A stretch of 64,000 nt of DNA, taken from NCBI GenBank assembly GCA_018894105.1, contig CM032124.1, forward strand, positions 37,172,277-37,236,276. The letters are read 5' to 3'. Shown in pieces: positions 1 through 13,000 of the stretch. Source of the stretch: Jacaranda mimosifolia. Its lineage: Eukaryota; Streptophyta; Magnoliopsida; Lamiales; Bignoniaceae. The translations under genes were made by a program, and so were the position numbers. Below the pieces are notes generated by a model. It was not told where the DNA came from and ran no database searches. It saw nothing but the letters and a program-made list of their open reading frames with translations. Positions within the stretch are counted from its first letter, which is position 1; each line of letters begins with the position of its first letter.

Positions 1-635
1 CCATGATTGATTCTCTGAAATCTGTTATAATTCATGTTATTTGGATGTTATGAATTTACACTCAAGAAATACGCAACAAAATTAAAAAAACTAAGGAACA
101 ATAACAAGAGGAAAAAGAGAAAAACAAAGAATAGCAGCACCAACTTGCATAAAGTTCTGCCAAACCAGTTGGCAGTTGCATGCCAAACAACTTCTCCAAC
201 AGAAGACCATTATATGGAAATTTGAATTAAGTAATCATTAATTCAAATCACTCCACATTTTTTTGTTAAGCATTTTTATGTTTTAATTGCATTATCTCCT
301 TGTTTAGTTGTGCTTCCACCACCTATTGACCATTCAAAAGTATTCTCCTTTTACACCGTCATTGATACTTGTGTTATGCGGGATTTATTTGAAATATTAT
401 GTAGAAAAAAAGAAGCATATTATATATTTTTCTTTATTTTTTTTTATATCACTATCTCTAATTCTTGAATTTCAAACTCTAAAGATATGTATTTTATTTA
501 AATATCTGAAAGCATTTTCCTCACCAAAATCTGCAATTATATGAAATTCACTACCATCATATATGAATTACACACTAAAAGATTACTAACATAAATTTGA
601 GTTACGGCAAACCTACACATTTTAATAGAACTAAG

Positions 636-988
636 AGGGTGTTTGGGTGAGTTTATAAATTTCTCAAAACATTTTATAAGTTGTTTGAAAGCTTATAAAA
701 TATCAAAAAGTATTTGATAATTTTTTTTTTAAAAAAAAAAGTTTATAAGCTATAGAAATAAGATATTAAGAGTTTATAAACTCTTTTAGAAAAGTATGGA
801 GTTCTTAACTTATTTTTAAAATCTTAACATGTTTTCTTAATTTTAATTATATTAATTATAAATTTTTCATTATTAATATCTTATAAACTTCAAAATGTTA
901 TTTTATCCAGATACTTTAATAACTTATTTTTAGAAAAACATATAGGAGATTATCAGAACTTCTAAATAAATTTAGCAATACGCACTCT
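636..988 (+). mobile_element. MITE-like element, family A copy 1
   Basis: The block opens with GAGGGTGTTTGGGTGAG and is full of TTATAAG/CTTATAA words. A second copy lies in opposite orientation at about 55102-55475. The two share the terminal GTTTGGGTGAG-type word and the internal word TTTTAATTATATTAATT. A TGTTTGG terminus and about 350 bp of non-coding AT-rich sequence are usual for plant hAT or PIF-type MITEs. Terminal repeats are too decayed and target duplications too unclear to name the superfamily. Confidence 0.5.
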
Positions 989-2267
989 AAATCCACTCAG
1001 ACGAATATTAGGGATGTGTATTTTGGCACTTAATATATATATAATTTCTTCTTAAGAAATATGATTTTAAAGAAACCATGATAACCTAAAGGCAAAAAAG
1101 TAAAATTGATCATTTATATGTACCCTCAAGACAAGTTAGGACACTTGAAAGTCAAATAATTTTGGTTTGGCATTTTGAGAATAATTTCACCTTAAATCTC
1201 AAAAATTGAGAGTCGCATGCTATTGATTTGTTGTAGATTTTTATACTAATCATGCTAAATAAAAATCCACATTGACTAAAACAAAGAAAGTAAAAAATCC
1301 ACGTTAAGCCGTTAACCAAAACTGTGGCTTTGTTTGTTTTTTAATTTGTTTGTTTTCAAATTTCTCCCCAACCAGACCCCGACGGCCCCCTCCCCTCAGG
1401 CCAGGCCATGGCCGACCATTGGCTACTAGCCAGATTGGCTATGGCAGGCCGCAACAGCGGCCAGACCTGGTCACTGGTCACAGCCGTTGGCCATGACTGA
1501 TCACGTGGGGTTAGGGCATGTGGTGGGTTGTTTTTGTGTGTGTGCGTGTGTATATATATATATATATATTTATTTATATTTATAAACTATTTATTATGAA
1601 TATATGCATATATATACATTTATATACTAATCTATATATAATATTTTAAGTATTTTTTTATAGAGGTTCTATAACTTTTATTTTGGATTTTCTGTTATTA
1701 TTTTTTAATTTTTTTTAGTGAGGATTAATTAGATATTTCATATTTTGTGTGATTTTTATTAAAAAAAAAAAAATCAAACTTATGGGGTTATGGGATAATT
1801 AATCGTTTTTAATTTTATAGTTTTTGTCAAAAAAAATTAACAGATGTTGGGGTGGTATCCTAAATGTGCTAAAAAGAATAAGATTTTTATTGTATAAGTG
1901 TCGTCCCCAATTACTTAGGTATCACAAGTGCAAACTCCCTATGTAATGGGATAAAAAATGTAATTTTCCCTAAATTTTTATTTTCTGTTTAAGAAAGTCA
2001 AATATATAGTTAGTGGATGGATTTGTTGTTTTATTACAATATATATACCTCACTCATACCTAAAATGTATTTAGATAAAATTATGATAAAAGACAAACAT
2101 AATTTATCATAATAGATCACTTAGCCTACTAAAATGGACCACCGAACCTAATGAATTCAATCTACTAAGAACTCAATGAGTATAAATAATAGCAATTATA
2201 ATTAAGAAAGGACTTTGAAAAATATTTTAATTAACTCAAAACACTCTTTCAAGGCAAATCTAATATA

Positions 2268-2302
<35 letters not shown>

Positions 2303-3319
2303 AAGTAAAATGATGTTCAACCCTATTTTAAGAATGTTTATTATGTGGCAATGATGTGGATTAGTTATTTTTATCCCTTTTTGCCATCTCAAAGATTTTC
2401 ATATATAATTTGCTGCAGAAATGAGCTATTTTATCATTAGTAAGTCAACATTATATTAATTGATTTTTCGGTAACTTCAACTATTCAATATGTGTGTGTG
2501 TGTGTGTGTGATAATCCATATTAATTTTTGTGTTTATCACTCTCTCTCTATAGGTGTATATATTAGTTTATGTATGGAATTAATATATATATATATGTTA
2601 GTTTATGCATGTAAAATTATTTTCAATTGATTTTTTAAAAGCAATTTTATTACTTTTCATATGTTTAATATTTACACTTCTATAGATTCAATTATAATTT
2701 ACATATAAACCAGCTATTTTTATGTTATTGGTTCAAACTAGAATATAAATCACATTATTAAGATAACAAATTTATTTCAAATAAAGTAAATTGGTGCCTA
2801 ATTTATTTTAAAAATAATAATTTCAAAATTGCATATGTTAAGGGATTTTAAAATTTTATCTACTATGATATAGTCATTGTTGCCTTTGATCATCTAAGAA
2901 CAACTATTAAATTATTATACAAATAGCTAATTTGGGTGCATAAATTTAGCTATTGACATACTTATGCTAAACATTAAAATTTTTATTTAATAAATTTAGG
3001 TATTGAGTCTGAAAAGTAATTATTGAGATTTTTTATATTTTGAAATGGTGAGATTTTTTATATTTTGAAATGGTAAGATTTTCTATAACTCTCTCTATAT
3101 TTGGTCCGAAATATTTTACCTTAATTCAATATTTTCCTAAATTATATTTTATTCCATAATTCATTATTTTAATTAAGTTAAGTTCCTTAATCTAAGCCCA
3201 TAATCCCTACAAGTAATATATACTAAAAATACCAAACATGCAATACACTAATATTTAAAAGTACAAAAATATTTTTTTCTTTTTTCTCCACCTCCATAGG
3301 ATCATTTGCTTGGTGAGTT

Positions 3320-3322
<3 letters not shown>

Positions 3323-3369
<47 letters not shown>
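3323..3369. repeat. (CT)n microsatellite
   Basis: An essentially uninterrupted CT dinucleotide tract of about 46 nt in intergenic DNA. Confidence 0.95.
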
Positions 3370-3370
<1 letters not shown>

Positions 3371-4172
3371 ATTGTGCATGTATTTTATAATTTGAATATG
3401 ATTTACTAATATTAAAATATTTTTATGATTATGAGCCAGAGTAATTTACAAAAGGAATTCAAAGTTTTGATTTTGTGGTAAATTATAATTTTACATTTTT
3501 TTTTTGCTTTTGATCGAACTTTTTTTATATTATGATTTTCTTTTAACTTGGGATTTTTTTTTTATTATTTTGTTAGTTCGATGTTCCAAGAATATTTCAT
3601 TAATTTATGTAATTATGAAATTTAAAAAGTAATTTTCGTGCAATTTAATAATAATTATGAAATTATTATTCAAAGCACACATAAAGCTATTTTTTTCTTA
3701 TATTCATTTTGATTGATTTTATTCAATTAAAGAAAGATTTGTAACCTTATATTTTATGTAGGGCGCATGATAAATATAGTAAAATATTTATAGAAAAACA
3801 GAGGTTTTCTTTATTTCAATATTTATAAAAAATAAAATAAAATCTAAACCATAATTAAATTAAATATAGTAAAATTTTAAATTTATAATTATTGCCAGAT
3901 GCAACGCCAAGATTAAAAGCTAGTGTATTTTTAAAGTAGAAACTCACAACTTCACTATTTTCAAAAGATTCTGAATTCAAGCTCTACCGACATCACATTA
4001 CAATATTGCTCATCCATAACATGTACCAATTAAGACATCATTTAAAAAGTCATAAGATGCATTAATAAAAACTATAAAGATAAAACTTACGTTTTATTGG
4101 ATCTTTCAAAATACAACAAATCTATGACTTAGTGATTATAAAGAAAGAGATGGGAAATAGGTTGCCGAATGA

Positions 4173-4660
4173 AGATTAAAAGTATTATTTTAGCCCATAA
4201 TTAAATGCCCAAATGCATAAAGCAACTCTACAATATGGATTAGGCCCACATAAGACAAATTGGCCCAATAAATACTAATAGTACCTATCAAATACTTATA
4301 ATAGCCCCACGAAATAAATTAGATCACACAACATTGGAATAGGTCAGATCCGTGTCGCTCAATTCGACCCGTGACCTAGATCAATTTATCATCAACCAAA
4401 CTTGGTAGGAAGCACCTAAATCATGCCACATCTACTTCCCACTTGAAACGACACACTAGTATAAATACCCTATTTCACTCCATTTCTAATGTAAGCGTAT
4501 ATTATCATTCTCACTTATTCTCTCTTATTGCTTTCTTCACCTCTCCACCACTTGTACATTGACTTGAGCATTGGAGTGGTCTTACTGGGAATCCTCCAAG
4601 TGACCTCTAACAACTTTACTTTGATTTCAGACTATTAGACCCAAGGACATTTGAAAAAAG
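4173..4660 (+). mobile_element. LTR-like retrotransposon unit, copy 1
   Basis: A non-coding unit that recurs three times at 6724-8098. Shared words include CAATATGGATTAGGCCCA, TTGGTAGGAAGCACC, CCACTTGTACATTGACTTGA and the stem GCRTYGGAG. This copy keeps a TATA box (TATAAATA near 4461-4468), which has decayed in the other copies. An internal promoter followed by a pyrimidine-rich leader and the TTGACTTGAGCGTCGGAG word is typical of LTRs or leaders of plant Ty3-gypsy elements. No gag/pol reading frame or clear primer binding site is visible, so this is a solo LTR or part of a non-autonomous element. Confidence 0.5.
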
Positions 4661-5940
4661 ATATAGCCTATAAAAGATTGAGATCGAAGAAGGCTTGATC
4701 TCGAAGAGATTTGGATCGAAAAAGACCTCATCAAGAAAAGACAAACTAAAGACCTTATTCGAGAGATCGGGCATCGATGTAAATTAGATCTCAAAATAAT
4801 TGGGATCGAAGAAGACTCAGTCTGAAAAAGAATGGAATCAAAGAAAATTGGTCAGAGAAAGACCAGGATCCAAGTTAATCCAACTTGAAAAAGATCACGA
4901 TCTTGAATGTTGGTCTAAAAAAGCCTAGTTCAAGTTATTCAACCCTAAATAGACCTTGATCTCAAAGACTTAGTCTCGAAAAGAGTGGGATCAAAGAAGA
5001 CCTGGTTTGAAAAATACTGGGATCCAAATTAATCTGATCTGAAAAAAGATCATGACTTCGAATGTTGGTTTGAAAAATCCTAACACAAGTTAGTTTAAAA
5101 AAAATGAAAATGACTTTGGGAAGCTGGTCTGGAAGAAACCTGTATAAGCTACCTAATATAAAACATAGAGCAAATTCTCTAGTCTGTTTCAGGAGATAAT
5201 GGGGTCAAAAGAACCCAGAGGTAAGATGCGATTCAAATGGACCATGAAAAACAAACCAAAATGAGACGCCTTATTTAAATGAGCATCATCTTACTAACAA
5301 ACTTCAAAAGGGGTGGAGGAAGTATCTATGCATGCGGTCGAATTGACCACTACCCCCCAAAGTTCATGCGATTAGCTCAAACAGAGAAATTGAATAAGAG
5401 AAGATCATTTAAGGAAGATCAAGCAACAAGGAAGCTCGCTACTCAAAACAAGTGATATTTTATAGAGGGGTCGATGTGCCTGAACTCATCTAGTTATGAA
5501 ACACAAAGGTCATCATGACCTCAACAAGATATCAAATAGCAATTATAGCTAATGTCATGGTAGTAATAACCATGGCTCTAGGATCATTAAATGGTGCCAA
5601 CTACGAATGTGATCTCAACCTTGACTTCAATTAGAAACATCAATTAGTAGAAAATAGAATAAATAAACCTTAGTTCAAAGTAGAGGCCAAACAACTAAGA
5701 ACGTTTCAGATCAAGATCATGAAGAAAGTGAAAATAAAATTATGAATGGCGTGACAAAAACGTAGGAGGGTCACTACTGAGTACCCTAGCCATTCAAAAT
5801 GAAACACATAAATGATTGCTAGGAGGCCAAAAGGAAGATACAAAAAGACACGACCATTTCCAATCGAGGTCCAATCAGTGTATATGATCTGATTAAAAAG
5901 TTCGTAATTCAAAATAAATGGAGCGAACATATATTTGACT
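4661..5940. repeat. Degenerate internally repetitive purine-rich tract
   Basis: Downstream of LTR-like copy 1, the sequence reiterates words built on GATC, GAAAAAGA and TTGGTCT-type motifs (for example GATCGAAGAAGA, CTGAAAAAGA) at irregular spacing, mainly between about 4660 and 5110. The rest, to about 5940, is non-repetitive and non-coding. It may be the decayed internal region of the same retroelement. No domain could be read in any frame. Confidence 0.4.
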
Positions 5941-6723
5941 TGAACCGATCTATTAATAATCTAAATTCAAATATATATATATATATATATAATATTATAC
6001 ATATATAGTATTATATATATGTACATACATGGCCCTATAGTAATATGCCAAAATAGGTTTTTGGATGAAGTAATAAGCTCCTCTGTAATGTATCAAATCA
6101 TGTGTTTTTATACAAATTGTCAGATTTCAAGCTTATCTATATTACAATTATATAACTTATTTCTCTATTTTTATAGCAGAAAATAAAAGGGAAGAATAAT
6201 GAGCAAGAACAGAATATCAAGATATGACAAGAATGCAATGCAAATCTTGATTTGATCAAAATAGTTTTTTTAATAAAATTTTAAGTCTGTAATTAGTTAA
6301 TTGAAGAATCAAGTATAATTATGTATTTATAATGCCAAATAAGTATTATTATCAGCAACGGAACCTAAAATACAATGATATGGTGAATGAATGTGATTAA
6401 ATTATATTTTATTATTATTTTTAAATGATCAAAAGACTTAAAAATTTATTTACTAATCTGTTGTGTGTATTTTTTTTTTAAGGATGAATGTTTTGAATTT
6501 GTATTCTACTAAATCTCTAAATATATATATATATATATATATTATTAGGAGTATCCAGATTCAAATTTTTTTTGTCAGATATCTGACTTCTATCTGAATT
6601 CAAGTATGGTATACTACAACAAATCCTATAGGATCTTGTATCAAATTCGGGTATAGCATATTATCCTTGGATTTGGATTCGGATCCAGTATGATTTGGTC
6701 AGAATCCGACAAATTGATAGCCC

Positions 6724-8098
6724 TACTTTACAATATGAATTAGGCCACATGAGTTAAATTGGCCCAATAAATACTAATATTACCCATCAACTACTTATAA
6801 TAATCTTACTAATTAAAAAGGATTCACACAACACTAGAATAGGTCAGATCCGGGTTGCTCAACCCGACCCATGAGCCAAATCAATCTTGACTATCAACCC
6901 AACTTGGTAGGAAGCACCCAGATCATGCCACATCAGCTTCCCTCTTGGAATGACATACTAGTTTAAATGTCCTATTTGACTCCATTTCTAAGGTACGCAT
7001 ATATTATCATTCTCACTTATTATCTCTTATTACTTTCTTCACCTCTCCACCACTTGTACATTGACTTAAGCGTCGGAGAGTTCTTGCCGAAAATCCTCTT
7101 AGTGACCCCTAACGACCTTACTTTGATTGCAAGCTTTTAGACCCGAGGATATTTGGAAGACCTGTGACCTAGATAGACCTCGAGCTTGAAGGATCATTCC
7201 AACCCCCACTTCATTTGAGATTAATGATGGGCCAAGTTAAAAGTATTATTTTAGTCCATACTCAAATGGCCCAAATGCATGAATATAACTTTACAATATG
7301 GATTAGGCCCACATGAGGTAAATTGGGCCAATAAATACTAATATAACCCATTAAATACTTATAATACGTTCACTAAATAAAAAAGATGCACACAACACTA
7401 GAATGGGTCTGACCCGGGTCACTCAACACGACCCACGACCCAAATCAATCTTGATCATCAACCCAACTTGCCAGGAAGCACACAAATCATGGCACATCAG
7501 CTTCCCACTTAGAATGACATACTAGTGTAAATGCCCCATTTTACTTCATTTCTAAGGTATGCATATATTATCATTATCACTTATCCTCTCTTGCTATTTT
7601 CTTCACCTTTCCACCAGTTGTACATTGACTTGAGCGTCAGAGGGATCTTGCTGGAAATCCTCCTAATAACCCCAAACGACCTTACTTTGATTTCAGGCTT
7701 TTAGACCCAAGGACATTCGGAACACCTGTGACATGGATTGATTTTGAGCTCGAATGATCATTCCCAACGCCAATTCACTTGGGATTGATGATGGGCCAAG
7801 TTAAAAGTATTATTTTACCACATACTCATGGCCCAGATGCATGAAGACAACTCTACAATATGGATTAGGCCCAGATGAGATAAATTGACTCAATAAATCC
7901 TAATATTACCCACCAAATACCTATAATACCCTCATTAAATAAAAAGGATTCACCCAACACTAGAATAGGTCGGATTCAGGTTGCTAAACCCAATCCATGA
8001 CCCAAATAAATAATGACCATCAACCGAACTTGGCGTGGCGAGAAACACCTAAATCATGTCATACCAGCTTCCTACTTGGAATGACACACTAGTATAGG
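6724..8098 (+). repeat. Tandem array of three LTR-like units (period about 564 bp)
   Basis: Three head-to-tail copies of the unit seen at 4173-4660. CAATATGRATTAGGCC starts near 6731, 7295 and 7857, and TGATGGGCCAAGTTAAAAG starts at 7225 and 7789. The first copy lacks its left end. The last is cut at about 8098, where unrelated sequence (GATAAATTATATTTTTGG) begins. Units differ by scattered substitutions, so the array is not recent. Tandem LTRs without internal DNA can arise by unequal recombination between elements. Confidence 0.6.
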
Positions 8099-8267
8099 AT
8101 AAATTATATTTTTGGTACCATAAGTTAGACTCATTTGGATTTTGATCCTATTCTTTATGACTCTCAGCACATTGCATTCCATAAGTGCATTTTTTTTGCA
8201 ATTTAAGGACCACAACGGCTTTTCGTCCAATAATTAACGGAGTAGTCACGTGCCACCCACGTGGCCA

Positions 8268-8668
8268 TTAAATTGTTGCTTTATTGGTCTCATAAGTTAT
8301 GCCCGTTTGTATTTTTGGTCCCAACAATAGCTCCAATAATTTTTTTTGAAGTTTTAACAACTTTTTTTCATTACATTCAACATCCTAAACAACCCAAATA
8401 TCACTTGGTTTGTTTTTTCACACATTTGAGGGTCTTTCCAAGCAAAGAAACCACATCTATTATTCTTGGAAGCACAACCATGAAACCTCCTATTTGGATT
8501 TTCATTTGTCCATGAGGTTTTCAATAAAGATGGTGTGCCACAAAAATAAATAGCACCTTCACTTGCAGCTATTTTTCTTTCTTCTTCTGCAAAAATTTAT
8601 TGGAGCTATTGTTGGGACCAAAAATGCAAACGGGCCTAACTTATGGGACCAAAAAAGCAACAATTTAA
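8268..8668. mobile_element. Fold-back element with about 72-bp inverted arms
   Basis: The left arm (about 8268-8340) and right arm (about 8598-8668) are inverted copies. AAATTGTTGCTTTATTGG on the left pairs with the right-hand end at GCAACAATTT. The CATAAGTTATGCCCGTTTG and CCAACAATAGCTCCAATAA segments are likewise mirrored with few mismatches. About 257 bp of non-coding sequence separates the arms. Long arms and no open transposase frame suggest a non-autonomous Mutator-like or fold-back transposon. A target duplication was not identified. Confidence 0.65.
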
Positions 8669-10006
8669 CAGCCACATTTTGCTCACATTTTGTTCCGAAT
8701 TTATGTTTTTATTTATGTCCTCTATAGCTAAAGTTACCAGGCAAGACATCAATAGTAGTTGTTGTTTTCCTCCTTCAGACAAGCAAATCAATGCACCAAG
8801 ATTTATACCAAATTCTTTCATTAATGATTGCCCTTTTTTAATTTGTATATGGATTTTATATAATTTGGTATCTTCAAATCTGTTCATCATTCAACCACCC
8901 TTGTCTGTTGTAAAGATCAGATTTTTTTAATTTTTTTTTGAAAAATTAATTAGAAGATATGGTTATGAGAAGACAAAACAGAATACATGAATTCAAGTCT
9001 CACAATATAATAGATTATAGTTTTATCCTATATGTCCATTTATATATATGCAAGGAATGAGAACATTCTCTGGGAAATTATTTCTCAATTATGTGAAGAA
9101 TGAATTGACATTGTCTTGGCTTCTATTCTATTTCTCAAGTATGTCCACACAAGAGAGTGACTTGCTAACAACAATATGTGACATATGCTTAAATATCTTT
9201 ACAATATTGTTTTCACCAAATTTCTCACTATGAAAAATTAGGGCATGAGCTACAATCAATCAATAGTTGATCCTAAAAATTTGTTGTTTTTGTTACGAAA
9301 TTAATCTAGTCAAATTCAAAATAGATATTCTCGTAATTAACCCTCGTTATGATAAATTCATAGTTGATGATTATTCTTTATATAAATATATATACATATA
9401 TATTAATTTCTTTATGAATAATTAATAGTTAGTTTGTTGCATTTCTAACGTACAAGTCTATAAGTTGATAGCTAAAAATTTCCTCACTTGTAACTTAGTA
9501 AAATTACATTTACTATGAAATTTTGTAGCTATAGCTAAGGAATTTATTTCAGAGTAATTTTTACATAGCAAATACTTAGTTTTTCTATAGTGTATTCAAT
9601 TCACTCTTATAAGTACCTTGTTATATAATTTTTGTTTGACAAGTAACTTTCACATTTTCTTATTTTATATATAACTATTCACATGTCCATTATCTGAGTT
9701 AACTATCGGAGGGTTATTGTACCAAGCCTTTAATGATTTACTCGGGTCCCACATCAAAAATTTATTTCATTAGCATTACAACATTCAGATCCAGAGTAGA
9801 ATTTTTACCATTTTGATCCATTACCCGTTTGCAACCGCATGATTATCTAAGTTAACATCAACCAGAACTTTTAAATCCAACACAAACATATTGTAAGCTC
9901 TTCCAATATTCCCCTTAACCATTTTTCTTTTCCGTTAATATTGCTGCATAGAACAAGTTAGCTTTGTGCTCCTGTGATAGAAACTTCAAACTTTGAGAAG
10001 GCAAGC
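8669..10006. other. Upstream region of the ABCG gene
   Basis: AT-rich, with no convincing coding frame. A CACTA-type terminus lies at 9592. The last 60 bp before the modelled start include a pyrimidine-rich stretch (about 9911-9940) followed by AG dinucleotides. This could be a splice acceptor, so the modelled first exon may not be the true first exon. The conserved PDR N-terminal block with its EALKWAA-type motif was searched for by eye and not found. Confidence 0.5.
9250..9592 (-). mobile_element. Partial CACTA-type MITE, related to the intron 6 copy
   Basis: Read on the minus strand from 9592, the sequence begins CACTATAGAAAAACTAAG and continues with TATTTGCTATG and a TAGCTACAAAATTT segment. 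This parallels the left end of the element at 11699-12022. The far end does not show a matching terminus, so the copy is truncated or heavily mutated and its far limit is approximate. Confidence 0.45.
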
Positions 10007-13000
10007 ATGGAAGATGTAATTAAAAAGCTCGACGTGCATGATAGGCAAAAGTTCATCAATAGAGTTCTAAAGGTCACCGAGGAAGACAATGAAAAGTTCT
10101 TGAGAAAACTTAAAAGCCGATTGGATGAGTAAGTTTTAATACATTAGCTACTACTGCTAAATATCCTTTAAAAACTTAGCAAATAAAGGTCGGAATGTGT
10201 TTGCTTGGTTTTATTTTTCAGTGCAGGGATTAAGCTTCCAACTGTAGAAGTCAGGTTCAAGAACTTAACTGTTGAGGCTGATTGCATTTTAGGGGATAGA
10301 GCTCTTCCCACACTGCCAAATGCCGCCTGTAATATTGCAGAGGCAGCTTTGAGTTGCTTTGGGATCAAACTGGCTGAAAGAACAAGGCTTAAGATACTAA
10401 AAGATGCTTCTGGGATCATAAAGCCCTCCAGGTAAATTTCTTGAACACTTCCAAACGATGAAATTGACTGAAAATGCTGTAAGAAATGTGGTCTGATGAT
10501 GACCAAGATCAAGCTGCTCAGCCGTTTCGAGGTATTGTCCGGTCGCCATATACATATAGAGGGTTTAATCCCCGTGAAAAATCACCTGAAAAGCTGAAGA
10601 ATACAAAACAACTTATAAACTGCCTGAATATCCTTGGCCAGTATGGGAAGGATAACCATATACTTTTTTCAAAACCTTGTTATTAGGGATGATATATGTT
10701 TTGTCCCACATTTGAAGAGTTGAGAATTTTAGAACAGTTTATAAATTATTTTGTTTCACTCACCCTTCTAAGCGACTTTCCGTGAACATCTTTTCATAAA
10801 AACTAAATCCCTTTCAATGTACTGGCATAATAATACCTTAAAACAACTAAACCTTTGTAAAAATCAATGCCACTAAAAATGGCATATCTGGGAGATATTA
10901 AGGTAACCATTGCCACTGATTCTAACACTGATGTACCTTTTCAATTGCTGATGGAAAGGATGACCCTTCTATTAGGACCGCCGTCCTGTGGAAAGACAAC
11001 CCTTTTGTTGGCTCTGGCGGGCAGATTAAACCGCAGCCTACAGGTTGGTTGAGCCAGATAACTTTTCAAAAAATTCAAAATCCACAGAGAAAATTAAAAT
11101 CATTACAGTAATTGTAATCCCTTTCAAATTTACTTAATTACCAAACTGTGGAGCAGACAAGTGGAGAAATTACTTACAACGGGCATAAGCTCAACGACTT
11201 TGTCCCGCAGAAGACATCAGCGTACATCAGCCAGAATGATGTTCATGTAGCAGAAATGACTGTGGGAGAAACACTAGACTTCTCTGCCAGGTGCCAAGGG
11301 GTTGGATCCAGATATGGTACTTAATTATGATAATCAATATTTCATCCTACCCTTTTGATTCTTTTCTTGGTTGATACATTTTATTTTTACTGATGTAACA
11401 TTTGCTCCTCATTTTCTAGCACTTTTGGAGGAAGTGACAAGAAGGGAAAAAGAAGCTGGAATTTTACCAGATGCAGATGTTGATCTTTTTATGAAGGTAG
11501 CATTAGATAATCAGTGTATTGGAACAATCATTGTCATGATCAAATACTTATCCTGTTACCTTGTGTTTTATATTTTATTAGGCAACTGCAATGGAGGGAG
11601 TTGAGAGCAGTCTTATCACTGACTATGTTCTCAAGGTAAGAAAACTTATGGCTTTTGAGGCCTATCTTTCTTGAGGCCCTAAATTGGTTCTATCTTTCCA
11701 CTATAAAAAAATTAGGTATTTGCTAAAAAAATTATTACGAAAATAGCTACAAATTATAGTCACAAATTTTCATAGGAAATATAGCAAAAAAATTATTAAC
11801 TATCAATTCGCAACATTGTTCGTTGAAAACACAATAGATTAACTATGGATTATTATAAGAAAATCAATATGAAAGAAAATAATCATCAGCTATCGAATTA
11901 GTCGTGGCTACAAGACCATTTATTTTGAACTTGGCCATCTTAATTTCGTAGCTAAAGTTACGAAGTTTTAGCATCAGTTATGGATGGTTTGGTCATAAAT
12001 GATACCTTAGTCTATTGTAGTGTTGATCCAGCATATATATTACCTGTGAAAATTTAATGCAGATATTGGGACTGGATGAGTGCCGGGACACCATTGTAGG
12101 GGATCAAATGAAACGTGGAATTTCAGGAGGCCAGAAGAAGCGTCTTACTACAGGTTGTTTATGGTTCTTCCATTCATTTATATTATTGAAAATGTAGAAA
12201 ATGAATACATATGTTCTTGAAAAATGGTATAAAGGAAAAGAAATACTATCTCTAAGGATATATTATCCATGCAAATCCCTTAGTTAGGAAAATTATGACA
12301 TAAAGTAGCCACGACTCCATGTTTGAGCTCCATTCTTGTTTCTTCCAGGGGAGATGATCGTTGGACCATCCAGAACACTATTCATGGATGAAATATCCAC
12401 TGGCCTAGACAGCACGACAACATTTCAGGTGGTTAAGTGTTTGCAACAGATTGCACACCTCACAGAGGCTACAATCTTGATGTCTCTCCTCCAGCCAGCT
12501 CCGGAAACATTTAACCTGTTTGACGATATTATACTCTTGTCTGAAGGCCAAATTGCCTATCATGGCCCAAGAGAGAATGTTCTCGAGTTCTTGGGGAGCA
12601 GTGGGTTCAAGTGTCCTGAGAGAAAAGGAATTGCTGATTTCTTGCAAGAGGTAATCTTAAAGTATGTCCCCATCAAGAAATGGAAAATTAGTTTTACACC
12701 AAAGTTCACTAAGTTATTAGCATGTTTATATGTGATTTTAACAGGTGACATCAAGAAAGGACCAGGAACAGTACTGGGCTGATAGAGAAAAGCCGTACAA
12801 ATACATTCCTATCAGCGAATTTGCACAAAGATTCAAGGATTTTCATGTAGGCTCGCGGCTTCAAGATGAGTTATCAGTCCCTTATGAGAAGAACCAGAGT
12901 CATAAAGCAGCCTTAGTTTATGACAAGTACTTGGTCCCAAGAAAAGTGCTTCTCAAAGCCAACTTTGACAAGGAGTGGCTTCTGATAAAGAGAAATTCTT

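Larger units (their letters stand above)
1..4172. other. AT-rich intergenic region, no gene recognised
   Basis: No open frame here resembles a known protein. The stretch is mostly AT-rich DNA with TA microsatellites (about 1551-1570 and 2275-2302), a TG run near 2493-2509, a long CT run at 3323-3369 and homopolymers. It also has a MITE-like element (636-988) and a GC-rich patch (about 1372-1510). Short open frames at the far left encode low-complexity Lys/Asn-rich or Phe-rich peptides and look like chance. Confidence 0.7.

Noticed and set aside
5706..5930. Open frame of about 74 codons on the minus strand
   Set aside because: It lies in the repeat-derived segment after LTR-like copy 1 and encodes a hydrophobic peptide with no family resemblance and no splice context.
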